A DNA stretch of 64,000 bases from Mucilaginibacter_A sp964251965 (GCA_964251965.1 CAXULQ010000001.1:186001-250000), one strand, 5' to 3'; shown: positions 42,042 through 51,543, counted from the first letter of the stretch. Notes: generated by a model from the sequence alone, not told the origin. Numbers and translations: made by a program.

Positions 42042-43016
42042 TTAACAATTAACCGCTGCGTTTTTTACCTTGATAATCTCCGCCGCAATACTAATGGCAA
42101 TTTCTTCCGGTGTTTGGCTTTTGATCTGGATGCCAATCGGCGAATAAATTTTACGTAAACGTTCGGCAGAAATTCCTGCTTCAACATAAGAACCAAACAT
42201 TTCTTTGATTTTTGCCTGACTTCCAAGTACGCCCAAATATTTAAAATCTTTTTCCAGCAAGGCTTTTAGTGCCGCATCATCCGTTCGGTAACCAACCGTC
42301 ATTAAAACAACGTAATGATTATCTCCGGAAGAAATCAGGTTTTTCAATTCGCTGTAATCATTAACCACTGTTTTTTCGTGCGCATAATCATTTTTGGTTA
42401 ATGTGTTTAACTCCAATCTTTCCTCAAAAACGTGGATGTAAAAATCCATCTCGCTCATTAACTTACATAACGCCAACGAACAATGACCTCCACCGATAAT
42501 ATATAAATAATTTTTGTAGCCAATTTTTTCCTCATAAACCCAGTCGGTTTCGTTTTTTAAGCTGAAGTAAAAATCCTTTTCCGGTGGATACTTGTCGAAT
42601 TCCAAACCTTTCGGCGACAACCTTAGCAACCCATTTTGATTGGTGTTTAAACATTCCAAAATTTGACCGATAAAAACAGCATCCGTCTTTCTAATTAAAT
42701 AAAGCAGCAGCGTTTGTTCGCCGGAGCAAATCATACCGCTTTGGTTTTTCGCAGCTTTTTTATCGTGGAATTGTTGTTTTAAATCAATCGTTTGCGTTTG
42801 TTGGCTTAGCTTTTCTTTCGCCGTTTCTACAAACTTGTGCTCCATAATTCCACCGCCGATTGAGCCTTGCATTTCGCCCAAAATATTTACGGCCATTAAA
42901 AAACCTTGCCTGCCCGGACTGCTGCCGCTGCTTTGCAAAACGTACAAAAGCATTACCGGGATTTGCCGCTGCAAGCTGTTACTGATTAACCTCCAAACTG
43001 CTTGTTGTTTCCTCAT
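42042..43016 (-). CDS. xdhC: XdhC/CoxI-family molybdenum cofactor maturation protein
   Basis: XdhC binds molybdenum cofactor and directs its sulfuration before insertion into xanthine dehydrogenase. The 324-residue protein has the N-terminal XdhC_CoxI part (QSSGSSPGRQGFLMAVN near 28-44, GSIGGGIMEHKFVETA near 52-67, and CSGEQTLLLYLI near 97) and a C-terminal Rossmann domain (LYIIGGGHCSLALCKLM near 172). Its start lies 38 nt inside the end of xdhB. A copy of the AC variant of the dispersed word is at 42671-42682. An export or sulfurtransferase partner is not seen. Confidence 0.9.
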   Translation of the reverse strand: MRKQQAVWRLISNSLQRQIPVMLLYVLQSSGSSPGRQGFLMAVNILGEMQGSIGGGIMEHKFVETAKEKLSQQTQTIDLKQQFHDKKAAKNQSGMICSGEQTLLLYLIRKTDAVFIGQILECLNTNQNGLLRLSPKGLEFDKYPPEKDFYFSLKNETDWVYEEKIGYKNYLYIIGGGHCSLALCKLMSEMDFYIHVFEERLELNTLTKNDYAHEKTVVNDYSELKNLISSGDNHYVVLMTVGYRTDDAALKALLEKDFKYLGVLGSQAKIKEMFGSYVEAGISAERLRKIYSPIGIQIKSQTPEEIAISIAAEIIKVKNAAVNC

Positions 43017-45288
43017 TCTTTTCCTGGTCTGGTTTCAACGGTTTGGAATATAAAGCCATCAATGTTTTTTCCGGCGTCATCGGTGCCGAAAACGGAATTT
43101 GTGCCGAAGGATTAAACGCTTTGATAGCATTCCGCAAAGCAAAATAAGTCCCGATGCCGTACATCAAAGGCGGTTCGCCGACCGCTTTTGAACGAAAAAT
43201 GGCCAGGTTATCCGAACTACTATCTAAAAAATTAATTTCTAAAACTTTCGGCACAGAATAAATATCCGGGATTTTATAGGTGGAAAGTGCGTTGGATTTC
43301 AGCTTGCCGTCCTTGTCGTAAATCAGTTCTTCCATCGTCATCCAGCCAATTCCCTGCACAATTCCGCCTTCAATTTGTCCGCGGTCAATCATCGGGTTCA
43401 TACTCAAGCCAAAATCGTGTACTGTTTTTACCGCATCAATTTTATACGTTCCGCGGATACAATCAATGGTCACTTCCGTAATCGCCGTTCCATAAACGTG
43501 GTAAGCAAAAGGATGGCCTTTCCCCAAAAGTTTATCAAAATGAATTTCCGGCGTGGTATAATGTGCATGTTCAGAAAGGTTTACGCGTTTTAAAAATGCC
43601 GACATCACCAATCTTTCCCAGCCCAATTCGGTTTTCTCGCCATCAACAAAAACATGGTTTTCTTTTAAAGTGATGGCAGATTCCAAAACATGCATTTCCT
43701 CGGAAGCCACTTGTTTTAAGCGGTTTACAATTTCGGTGCAAGCCATAAAAACAGCTTTTCCGTTTAAATCTGCCGTGGCACTTGCCGCGGATGGCGACGA
43801 GTTGGCAATCCTCCCGGTACTTGTGGTTTGCAATTTGATTTTGCTGGTATCGATACCAAAAACATAAGCCGCAACCTGCAGCATTTTGGTATTCACGCCT
43901 TGCCCCATTTCCACCGCGCCGGTGCTTACGCTCACGCTGCCATCGGTGTAAACATGCACCAAAGCGCGCGCCTGGTTCATCATCGTGTTGGTGAAAGAAA
44001 TGCCAAAGCAAATCGGCATCAGCGAAATTCCTTTTTTGTAGATTTTGTTGGATCGATTAAACGCTTCGGTTTTTCTCCGGATCAAATCCAGATCATAAAC
44101 ACTTTCCAACTTAGCCCAGCAAGCTTGTGCTTCGCTAACCGCAATTTGTCCGTACGGAAACTCATCACCGGTTTTATTTAAGTTTTTTTGTTGGATAAAA
44201 GAAGCATCGACTCCCAGGTTTTCTGCGGATTTGGCAATCGCAGCTTCAATCACAAACATGCCCTGCGGACCGCCAAAACCACGAAATGCCGTATTTGGCG
44301 GCAAATTTGTTTTGCAACTGTAAGCAACGGTGTGCACGTTTGGGATGAAATAACTGTTGGTGCAATGGAACAAAGTGCGCTCCAAAACAGCTGGCGAAAG
44401 ATCGGCGGCGGCACCGGCGTTTTGAAAAAAGGTAACTTCGTAAGCCAAAATCTTCAAATCTTTGTCCAAACCGATTTTAAAATCGGAGGAATACGGATGG
44501 CGTTTGCCGGTCATTGCCATATCTTCCATCCGGTCCAAAACATATTTTACAGGTTTTTTGGTGAGATAAGCTGCAAGCGCACACAACGCAGCCCAAGCAT
44601 TGGCCTGGTCTTCTTTTCCGCCAAAACCGCCGCCCAAACGGATCACATCCACTTCAATTTGGTGCATCGGCACGCCAACAACCCGACAGGAAGCTTGTTG
44701 CGTGGCACGCGGACTTTGGGTCGATGAATAAATTTTCAAAGCATTGTTTTCCTGCGGGATGGCGTAAGCGCCTTGCGTTTCGATGTACAAATGCTCTTGT
44801 CCGTTAGTTTCGGCAATTCCTTCAAAAATATGTTCACAATTTTGCCAGGCGTTTTCGGTATTTCCTAATGAAAAAGTGCGCGGCGGAACAATTAAATTTC
44901 CAAGTTTGTATGCTTCCCGCGGATCGGTGATGATTGGAAGCGGCTCAATTTCAACTTTGATTTTTTTTACGGATAGCCTTGCAGCTTCTGTACTTTCGGC
45001 CAAAACAAAAGCGACCGGCATCCCGCAAAAATCAACATGATGTTCGGCCAGTAAAGGTTCATCGGGCACAATTCCGCCAATCTGGTTTTCGCCAGTAATG
45101 TCTTCAAAAGTTAAAATTCGAACAACTCCAGGAACTTTTTTAGCCTCAGATAAATCCAAACTTTGGATCAAGCCATTTGCAATTGGCGAACCAAAAACGG
45201 CACCAAATAAAGTTCCATGGATGAGTGGAATATCGTCCAAATAAATGGATTCGCCCCGGGTATGGGTTTTAGAATCTATGTTTTTCAT
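42979..45288 (-). CDS. xdhB: xanthine dehydrogenase molybdopterin-binding subunit
   Basis: Large subunit that oxidises hypoxanthine and xanthine to urate. The 769-residue protein has RLGGGFGGKEDQANAW near 215 and TAFRGFGGPQGMFVIE near 335, both molybdopterin-site blocks, GAVEMGQGVNTKM near 455, and KAVGEPPLMYGIG near 712, with the catalytic glutamate. It lacks a fused FAD domain; that is in xdhA. The arrangement xdhA-xdhB-xdhC reproduces the two-subunit enzyme plus its maturation factor. The 26-nt gap to xdhA contains an AC-type word copy. A GA-type copy sits at 44196-44207 inside. Confidence 0.94.
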   Translation of the reverse strand: MKNIDSKTHTRGESIYLDDIPLIHGTLFGAVFGSPIANGLIQSLDLSEAKKVPGVVRILTFEDITGENQIGGIVPDEPLLAEHHVDFCGMPVAFVLAESTEAARLSVKKIKVEIEPLPIITDPREAYKLGNLIVPPRTFSLGNTENAWQNCEHIFEGIAETNGQEHLYIETQGAYAIPQENNALKIYSSTQSPRATQQASCRVVGVPMHQIEVDVIRLGGGFGGKEDQANAWAALCALAAYLTKKPVKYVLDRMEDMAMTGKRHPYSSDFKIGLDKDLKILAYEVTFFQNAGAAADLSPAVLERTLFHCTNSYFIPNVHTVAYSCKTNLPPNTAFRGFGGPQGMFVIEAAIAKSAENLGVDASFIQQKNLNKTGDEFPYGQIAVSEAQACWAKLESVYDLDLIRRKTEAFNRSNKIYKKGISLMPICFGISFTNTMMNQARALVHVYTDGSVSVSTGAVEMGQGVNTKMLQVAAYVFGIDTSKIKLQTTSTGRIANSSPSAASATADLNGKAVFMACTEIVNRLKQVASEEMHVLESAITLKENHVFVDGEKTELGWERLVMSAFLKRVNLSEHAHYTTPEIHFDKLLGKGHPFAYHVYGTAITEVTIDCIRGTYKIDAVKTVHDFGLSMNPMIDRGQIEGGIVQGIGWMTMEELIYDKDGKLKSNALSTYKIPDIYSVPKVLEINFLDSSSDNLAIFRSKAVGEPPLMYGIGTYFALRNAIKAFNPSAQIPFSAPMTPEKTLMALYSKPLKPDQEKNEETTSSLEVNQ

Positions 45289-45299
45289 TTTTAGGTCGA

Positions 45300-45311
45300 T
45301 AAAAACAGTAT
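45300..45311 (+). repeat. dispersed 12-nt word, AC variant (TAAAAACAGTAT)
   Basis: Exact copy filling most of the 26-nt gap between xdhA and xdhB, preceded by the extended flank TTTTTAGGTCGA. Confidence 0.7.
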
Positions 45312-45314
45312 GGT

Positions 45315-46727
45315 TTAAAACAGCAATTTTTCAACCTGTAATTGCGGGAACAGCTTGATAAAGTGTGCTTTAATCAGTTGTGATAACAGGAAACGCTTGT
45401 ATGCTGCAGTTCCGCGGGCATCGCTGATGGGCGAAATTTCGGTTTGCGCTAGTGCTGCTGCTTCGGAAATGAGTTCTTCGCTAAGTTCTTTTCCTCGTAA
45501 AAAAGCCGAAGTTTTAGTTAGAACCAAAGGGAAAGGCGCAACACCTCCGGCAGAAATCCTGGCATCTGCAATAACAGTATCTTGCATGGTTAATTTGATG
45601 GCCGTATTTACACTTGCAATATCCAAGTTGGTACGTTTGCTCACTTTTTCGAAATTGAAAATTATGTTTTGATCAGGCAGTTCAAACCAAAATTGGGATA
45701 CTTGTTCATTACTTTTTTTATCCAAAGTTTTATATCCTTTGTAAAATTGGCTTAACGGAATTTCTCTCGATCCTTCCTCGCAAGTTAAAACAAGAACTGC
45801 ATTCAAAGCCAAAAAGAAAACGGAGAAATCACCGATTGGAGAACCGTTTACAAAGTTGCCCGAAATCGTGGCCATATTTCGGATGGGTGTGGAAGATATT
45901 AATTTAGTAAAAGATTCAATTTCAGGAAAATAACTACGAATCAGCGGAGAATTAATCAAATCGCTTACAGTTGCCGCGCCGCCAATAATGCATTTATTTC
46001 CTTCCTGAATAATCGTTTTAAAATGTTGTTGATTGGATAAAAAGTTGATCTCGGAATGCACCATTTGATCGTGCTGTTGCACATACAAATCTGTTCCGCC
46101 GCCGACGAACTTCGCATCCAAACTTAGAATACTAGTTTTTCCATTAGGATGCAAAGCCAACACTTGTAACTTTTCTTTGATATGGTTAAAATAAGCTGGC
46201 AAAATCGATTTAGCAGTTACAAATTTAATTGCATCTTCCCCGTTTCTTTCCTGCATCAAATTGGTTAAATGTTGTAATGCACGTTCGATAGATTTGTAAC
46301 CTGTACAACGGCAAATATTGCCATCAACAGCAGCAACTGCATTTTGGTAAGTTGGTTGCTTGCTATCCAAACAGAAACCAGCCATCGAAACAATAAAACC
46401 AGGCGTGCAAAAACCGCATTGTGTGCCGCCTTCATCACATATAGCTTGTTGGATTGGATTGAGGTTTTCCATATTAACGCCTTCCACCGTAACCACATGT
46501 TTCAAATTGATATTGCCCAAAGCCGTTAAACAGGAAGTGGCAGAATGGTAAATGACCTGGCCGTTTTGCAACTCGCCAATCAAAATTGTGCAAGCACCGC
46601 AATCACCTTCGCGGCAGCCAATTTTGGTGCCTTTTAAATTTTGGTAATAGCGGATAAAATCGAGCACCAGCAATCCGGGAGGCTGTTCGGTACTGATTTC
46701 TTTATCGTTGAGAATAAATCTGATCAA
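45315..46727 (-). CDS. xdhA: xanthine dehydrogenase small subunit (2Fe-2S and FAD domains)
   Basis: Electron-transfer subunit of xanthine dehydrogenase. The 470-residue protein has an N-terminal plant-type 2Fe-2S domain (CREGDCGACTIL; cysteines 38, 43, 46), a second all-helical 2Fe-2S domain (CGFCTPGF near 109 and NICRCTGYKSI near 143), then an FAD-binding domain (AKFVGGGTDLYVQQ near 205 and SSTPIRNMATISGNFVNGSPIGD near 275). It fits use of NAD as acceptor. It is first in the xdh operon; the 277 nt upstream contain a pair of word copies. Confidence 0.94.
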   Translation of the reverse strand: MIRFILNDKEISTEQPPGLLVLDFIRYYQNLKGTKIGCREGDCGACTILIGELQNGQVIYHSATSCLTALGNINLKHVVTVEGVNMENLNPIQQAICDEGGTQCGFCTPGFIVSMAGFCLDSKQPTYQNAVAAVDGNICRCTGYKSIERALQHLTNLMQERNGEDAIKFVTAKSILPAYFNHIKEKLQVLALHPNGKTSILSLDAKFVGGGTDLYVQQHDQMVHSEINFLSNQQHFKTIIQEGNKCIIGGAATVSDLINSPLIRSYFPEIESFTKLISSTPIRNMATISGNFVNGSPIGDFSVFFLALNAVLVLTCEEGSREIPLSQFYKGYKTLDKKSNEQVSQFWFELPDQNIIFNFEKVSKRTNLDIASVNTAIKLTMQDTVIADARISAGGVAPFPLVLTKTSAFLRGKELSEELISEAAALAQTEISPISDARGTAAYKRFLLSQLIKAHFIKLFPQLQVEKLLF

Positions 46728-46768
46728 ATCTTTTTTGTTTGAGAGTGGACTGAAACCTGTTCAATTTC

Positions 46769-46822
46769 ATACTTCTTTTATCACCTAAAAAACCAATAAA
46801 AAATATGGCATAAAAGAAGTAT
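46769..46822. repeat. inverted pair of the 12-nt word between the response regulator and xdhA
   Basis: Minus-strand copy at 46769-46780 and plus-strand copy at 46811-46822 with a 30-nt AT-rich spacer. They can pair as CATACTTCTTTTAT with ATAAAAGAAGTATG. The order is the reverse of the hairpin after the YdeP-type gene. It lies downstream of the response regulator and upstream of xdhA, so it may end one transcript and precede the other. Confidence 0.6.
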
Positions 46823-47004
46823 GCGACTTTTCTGGTTTTAATTAATTTAGCCAATAACGTGTTTAATAAAGTTAATATAAACTATGCAATCAATCAACAA
46901 AAAAGCAATTTTGATAAATTTATTTTAGCGCAAGTAGAAGTAGCCCGATTATTTTTTTAAAACTGTTACTGAATATGAAAAGATCGAATTACATAACAAT
47001 TGTA

Positions 47005-48054
47005 TCAGTTTTTCATTTTTTCGAGGCGCGGCAAATTTAAAATTCTTATGATTCCGCCTTTTTTTTCAATCAAACCTTCATTTTTAAAATCCGACAAGGT
47101 ACGGCTTACAGTTTCTATAGCAATGCCGGCCATTGCCGCTAAATCTTCACGCGTAATCCTGAAACTTTCTTTATTATTATTTTGCTGTTGATGCAAGCTC
47201 ACAATCGTTTCCGCCATTCTTTTTCTTACTGAATGATAGGCCAGCTGCAACAATTGTTCTTCTTTTTCGCGGATGTTGTTGGCTAAAATCTTAATGAATT
47301 TTCGCGCAACTTCGGGATACAAGTTCAGCAGCGCTTCCAACTGTTCTTTCGGGATTGCGCATAAAAGGCTGTCTTCCAAAGCTGTTGCGGTATCAGTATA
47401 AGTTTGGTTGGACAGCATTACGTTGGTGCCTAAATAATCATCGGTCGAATAAATACCGGTCATTAATTCGCGTCCGTCTTCCGTTATTTTGATGGTCTTT
47501 ATTTTTCCGTGGATAATCAGGTAAAGCCCGTTGCCTTTGTCACCTTCATAATAAATAACCTGGTTTTTTTTAAACTGGCGGCTTTTACGTTCTTCGATAA
47601 CTTTTTTTAGTTCTGCCAGGCCATTATTTTTAGAAACCAGAGTATTTAAACGGTCGAGGGATTTGCTGTAAAAGTTTTGCTGAACCTCTTTTTTCTTCAG
47701 CCTGCTTTCGATGGCGTTTAAAAGTTCAAAATCATCAAAAGGTTTGGTCAGATAATCATCAGCGCCCATGTCCATTCCTTTGCGCAAATCAACACGGTCT
47801 GCTTTCGCAGTTAAAAAAATAAACGGAATAGTTGCCGTTTCGGGATGCTTGTTCAACAGGTAAAATACACTGTAACCATCCATTTCGGGCATCATGATAT
47901 CGCAAAGGATAATATCAGGCAAATTCTTGATCGCCTGTTCAATACCTGCTTTGCCATTATTTACCTCATAAACGGTATATGCGGCCAGCTCCAGTATTTC
48001 TGCGATATTTTCGCGGATATTGTTATTATCTTCTATAACCAAAACTTTTTTCAT
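47005..48054 (-). CDS. response regulator fused to a CRP/FNR-type DNA-binding module
   Basis: A 349-residue fusion. Residues 1-120 are a receiver domain with the phosphoacceptor D52 in ILCDIMMPEMDGY and K102 in LTKPFDDFE; a helical linker follows; residues about 165-285 are a cyclic-nucleotide-binding-type beta roll (GDKGNGLYLIIHGKIKTI); and 290-345 are a winged HTH with recognition helix IAIETVSRTLSDF. The ETVSR pattern is FNR/CRP-like, predicting TTGA-type half-sites. There is no N-terminal cysteine cluster, so oxygen sensing by iron-sulfur is unlikely; phosphorylation by the adjacent kinase is expected. It overlaps the kinase gene by 4 nt. Confidence 0.93.
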   Translation of the reverse strand: MKKVLVIEDNNNIRENIAEILELAAYTVYEVNNGKAGIEQAIKNLPDIILCDIMMPEMDGYSVFYLLNKHPETATIPFIFLTAKADRVDLRKGMDMGADDYLTKPFDDFELLNAIESRLKKKEVQQNFYSKSLDRLNTLVSKNNGLAELKKVIEERKSRQFKKNQVIYYEGDKGNGLYLIIHGKIKTIKITEDGRELMTGIYSTDDYLGTNVMLSNQTYTDTATALEDSLLCAIPKEQLEALLNLYPEVARKFIKILANNIREKEEQLLQLAYHSVRKRMAETIVSLHQQQNNNKESFRITREDLAAMAGIAIETVSRTLSDFKNEGLIEKKGGIIRILNLPRLEKMKN

Positions 48055-49226
48055 AGCACCGGAAATGATATGGTAAACGAAGTACCATGGTTAATACTGC
48101 TTGTAAAGTTGACTGTGCCGCCCATCAATTGGGTGTAACGCGCAACAATATTAAGGCCGAGGCCAGTCCCCGGAATATTCTCTGTATTATGTGCCCTAAA
48201 AAACGGTTCAAATAAATGTTTTTGGTCTGGTTCGGGGATTCCGATGCCATTATCGCTTACCGAAATGATGGAATTTTGTCCGTTAACTTCCGTATTAAAA
48301 TGGATAAAAGTATTTTCACCGGAATATTTGATGGCATTGGCAATCAAATTAACGATGCAGTTTTTAAGCAGGTTTGGGTCTGATTTAATCTTTCTGCTGG
48401 TTCCCGAATGCCGATAAATAATCTGTTGGTGTTGCTTGGCCATCTGTTGCATTTCTTCGGTGATTTCTTCGGCCAGTACAACCAAGTCAAAATTGCTGAA
48501 CAAAACCTCTTGTTTCCCGGCCTCTATATTTTCAAGCGAAAGGAAATCGTTTAAAATAGCAGTGAGGTTCCCCACAGCATTTTTTATTTTCCCCACATGT
48601 TTCTTAATGTTTTCACTTTTAAAGGGCTGCGCATATTTATCAATTAACGAAGCCGATAATTGTACCGCGCTTAAAGGTGTCCTAAACTCGTGCGATGCCA
48701 TAGATACAAATCGGCTTTTTAACTGGCCCAGTTCTTTTTCTTTTTCTAAGGACAAGCTTACTTCTTCTTTGGCCTGGCGCAATTCCTGCACCGTATTTTT
48801 TAAAGATTTTGTTTGCTCTTTTACCTGTTGTTCCAGTTGGGCGGCATATTCTTCGAGCCGGTGTTCGGCTTCCTTTTCCCGGCTCAGGTCGTGGATAAAA
48901 CCGGTATAAATTTGCCTCTCAAAAAACTGAACTTCACTTACGCACAACCGAAACGGAAAAACAGTGCCGTCTTTTCTTAATCCCTGTACTTCTACAATAT
49001 TGTCAATTACATACTGCTGCCAGGTGTGCCGAGGATAACCGTTTTGTTTGTCATCAGCAAAAGTCATCAGCATCGCTACATTTTTTCCGATCACTTCTTC
49101 CGGCAAATAATTAAATAATTTACAGGCCGAAGGATTAATTAATTCTACATTGCCCTGGTAATCTGTAGTAATAATACCATCAATAGCGTTTTGAATGATC
49201 GCAACTAACAAGGAAGTATTTTCCAT
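48051..49226 (-). CDS. PAS-domain sensor histidine kinase
   Basis: A 391-residue soluble histidine kinase. Residues 1-115 form a PAS domain (AIIQNAIDGIITTDYQGNVELINPSA), 118-170 a coiled coil, and 175-390 the kinase core, with H-box SMASHEFRTPL (H179), N-box LIANAIKYSG, G1 DNGIGIPEPDQ and G2 GTGLGLNIV. No membrane segment or signal peptide is present, so it senses an intracellular cue, perhaps via a PAS-bound ligand. It is the likely partner of the response regulator-CRP fusion, with which it overlaps by 4 nt (ATGA). Confidence 0.93.
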   Translation of the reverse strand: MENTSLLVAIIQNAIDGIITTDYQGNVELINPSACKLFNYLPEEVIGKNVAMLMTFADDKQNGYPRHTWQQYVIDNIVEVQGLRKDGTVFPFRLCVSEVQFFERQIYTGFIHDLSREKEAEHRLEEYAAQLEQQVKEQTKSLKNTVQELRQAKEEVSLSLEKEKELGQLKSRFVSMASHEFRTPLSAVQLSASLIDKYAQPFKSENIKKHVGKIKNAVGNLTAILNDFLSLENIEAGKQEVLFSNFDLVVLAEEITEEMQQMAKQHQQIIYRHSGTSRKIKSDPNLLKNCIVNLIANAIKYSGENTFIHFNTEVNGQNSIISVSDNGIGIPEPDQKHLFEPFFRAHNTENIPGTGLGLNIVARYTQLMGGTVNFTSSINHGTSFTISFPVL

Positions 49227-49530
49227 AATCTAAAAACTGAACTGGTAACGGCTGCTATACAAATATCAAAAACATGCTTTGTACCTGGTGTAATTATTTT
49301 CGTGTAAAATACATACTTATCCTAATTAAACAGCTTACTTTGGATAGATACTTGTTGCTTAACCATGCGTTTGTTTGATGTATAAATTGGAAAAGCATGA
49401 TGATTCTTTTATGCCTATAATTTAATGTTTTAAGTTGATTTGTTTTTAACCTGATAAAAGAAGCATCGTAATTTTTCGTCCAAACTTTAACAAGCCCGTA
49501 AAGTATATTTGATTATAATCCAATTGAAAT
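49227..49530. other. 304-nt intergenic region upstream of the GT35-like gene
   Basis: Divergent promoter region. It has a near copy of the dispersed word at 49398-49409 (one base off) and an exact plus-strand copy at 49455-49466 preceded by TTTTTAACCTGA. At 49509-49522, 8 nt before the ATG, TTGATTATAATCCA is one base short of a TTGAT-N4-ATCAA palindrome. No gene is seen. Confidence 0.5.
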
Positions 49531-51186
49531 ATGATAACCAAGGAAGAAATTTTTGGCTTTACACCTGATGAAAAATATAAAACCGCTGTTGCCTACTTCT
49601 CGATGGAGTTTGGTATCGACCAAGCCTTGAAAATATACAGCGGCGGATTAGGTTTTCTGGCAGGTTCGCATTTGCGCAGTGCTTACGAGCTAAAGCAAAA
49701 CTTGCTGGGCATCGGCCTGTTATGGAAATTCGGTTATTACGATCAGGTTAGGGACGAAGATGCGCTGATGAAACCTGCATTTATAGAAAAACAGTATGCC
49801 TTTTTGCAAGATACCGGGATTGTTTTTACTGTTTTGGTGCATGGTTCGCCGGTACATGTAAAAGCTTATCTGCTCAAACCGGAAACCTTTGGTTCGGCAC
49901 CTTTGCTTTTATTGAGCACGGATATTCCTGAAAACGATTATTTATCTCGCACGATAACGCATTGTTTGTACGATCCTCACGAAGAAACACGGATTGCACA
50001 AACCATTGTTTTAGGTATCGGCGGCGCGATGTTGCTGGATATTTTAAGTATCGAACCAGATGTTTACCACATGAACGAAGGCCATTCTGTTTCGCTCAAC
50101 TTTTATTTGTATGCCAAACATAAAAGCCTGGAAGAAGTAAAGAAAAGGGTAGTATTTACAACGCATACGCCGGAAATGGCAGGCAACGAAGAACATAGTT
50201 ATGGTCTGCTTAAAGAAATGTCGTTTTTTTATCACTTGCAGGAACATGAAGTTAAATCATTGTTAGGCATAGACGGCGACTGTTTCAACTATACTTTGGG
50301 TGCCTTAAAATTTTCGCGAAAGGCGAATGGCGTATCGAAAATTCACGGCGATGTTGCCCAGAAAATGTGGGGAAGCAACCCGGGCGTTTGCGAAATTACC
50401 TATGTTACCAACGCCCAAAACAAAGCTTATTGGAAAGATGCCGTGTTAGAAAACGCCATCAGCAGTAATGACGATAAAGCGGTTATCAGCAGAAAAAAAG
50501 AATTGAAACGCAACTTGTTTAAAGAAGTGGCCAACCAATGCGGCAAGCTGTTTGATGAAAACGTACTCACCATAGTTTGGGCGAGGCGTTTTGCAGGTTA
50601 TAAAAGGGCCGATCTTTTGATGCTGGATTGGGGCAGGTTTCTAAATTTAATTGAGGACACGCAACATCCGGTACAACTCATTTGGGCAGGCAAACCTTAT
50701 CCGCAGGATTATTGGGCGATCAATATGTTTAATCAAATCATCACCAGGGTAAAACCGATAAAAAATTGCGCCGTGCTTACCGGTTACGAGTTGGGGTTAT
50801 CGGCTTTGCTCAAAAAAGGTTCTGATATTTGGCTTAACAATCCGCGCATGTACCGGGAAGCTTCTGGAACCAGCGGCATGACGGCTGCCATGAACGGCAG
50901 CCTTAACCTTTCTTTGCCTGATGGCTGGGTGCCGGAGTTTGCTGTGGATCAAAAGAATACTTTTTTGATTAAGCCTGCACCGGATGAGTTATCGGTTGTA
51001 GAAAAAGACATTCAGGAAAATATCAATTTAATGGATACTTTAGAAAAAACGGTACTTCCGATGTATTATCATGATCAGGACCAATGGTTAAGCATTTTGA
51101 AAAAAGCAGCGGCAGACGTTGTTCCGGCTTTTGAGGCAGGAAGATTAGCCAACGAGTATTATGAAAAGATGTACCGGCCGAAGTAA
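49531..51186 (+). CDS. alpha-glucan phosphorylase (GT35)-like protein, PLP lysine replaced
   Basis: A 551-residue protein of the short alpha-glucan phosphorylase group in GT35. It opens with VAYFSMEFGIDQALKIYSGGLG, has HMNEGHSVSLNFYLY near 186, FTTHTPEMAGNEEH near 210, ARRFAGYKRADLL near 351 and REASGTSGMTAAMNGSLNLS near 442. In GT35 enzymes the residue after GM in this last block is the lysine that carries pyridoxal phosphate; here the codon at 50881-50883 is ACG, threonine 451. Without PLP, phosphorolysis as known would not work, so the reaction is uncertain; many Bacteroidota relatives may share this change, which I cannot check. Confidence 0.8.
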   Translation: MITKEEIFGFTPDEKYKTAVAYFSMEFGIDQALKIYSGGLGFLAGSHLRSAYELKQNLLGIGLLWKFGYYDQVRDEDALMKPAFIEKQYAFLQDTGIVFTVLVHGSPVHVKAYLLKPETFGSAPLLLLSTDIPENDYLSRTITHCLYDPHEETRIAQTIVLGIGGAMLLDILSIEPDVYHMNEGHSVSLNFYLYAKHKSLEEVKKRVVFTTHTPEMAGNEEHSYGLLKEMSFFYHLQEHEVKSLLGIDGDCFNYTLGALKFSRKANGVSKIHGDVAQKMWGSNPGVCEITYVTNAQNKAYWKDAVLENAISSNDDKAVISRKKELKRNLFKEVANQCGKLFDENVLTIVWARRFAGYKRADLLMLDWGRFLNLIEDTQHPVQLIWAGKPYPQDYWAINMFNQIITRVKPIKNCAVLTGYELGLSALLKKGSDIWLNNPRMYREASGTSGMTAAMNGSLNLSLPDGWVPEFAVDQKNTFLIKPAPDELSVVEKDIQENINLMDTLEKTVLPMYYHDQDQWLSILKKAAADVVPAFEAGRLANEYYEKMYRPK

Positions 51187-51543
51187 AAACCACTTTAAAA
51201 ATAAAAGTTTTTAAGCTTTTATCGCGTAGCTTTTAATGCTTCTTTTATCGCCTAAAAATTAATATGCTTGTATTATGTTGATTACATGTTTTATCCGTTT
51301 CGAATAAAACGTAATTTGCTTCAAAGTTTAGTTTTGTTTAGATGAATAAAAGATTATCAACTGTATTGCAGCTATTTCCGCAGCAAAAATTATTGATAAG
51401 TTTCCTGCCTGGGAAAAAGTGGGACTGAACAATAATTAAAACCCTATTTTAAAAACCGTTGTTCAATATCCAGATTTATTTATGTTGGATACTTCTTTTA
51501 TCACCTAAAAAATATTTAACTGGTTTCTATATCCACCAAAAAA
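51187..51543. other. 357-nt intergenic region with two word copies
   Basis: Exact minus-strand copies of the dispersed word at 51236-51247 and 51489-51500, both followed on the plus strand by TCGCCTAAAAATT or TCACCTAAAAAAT. A 28-residue frame at 51342-51428 has no support. The region holds the M1 peptidase promoter. Confidence 0.6.

Noticed and set aside
51342..51428. 28-codon plus-strand frame upstream of the M1 peptidase
   Set aside because: No signal, domain or operon support.
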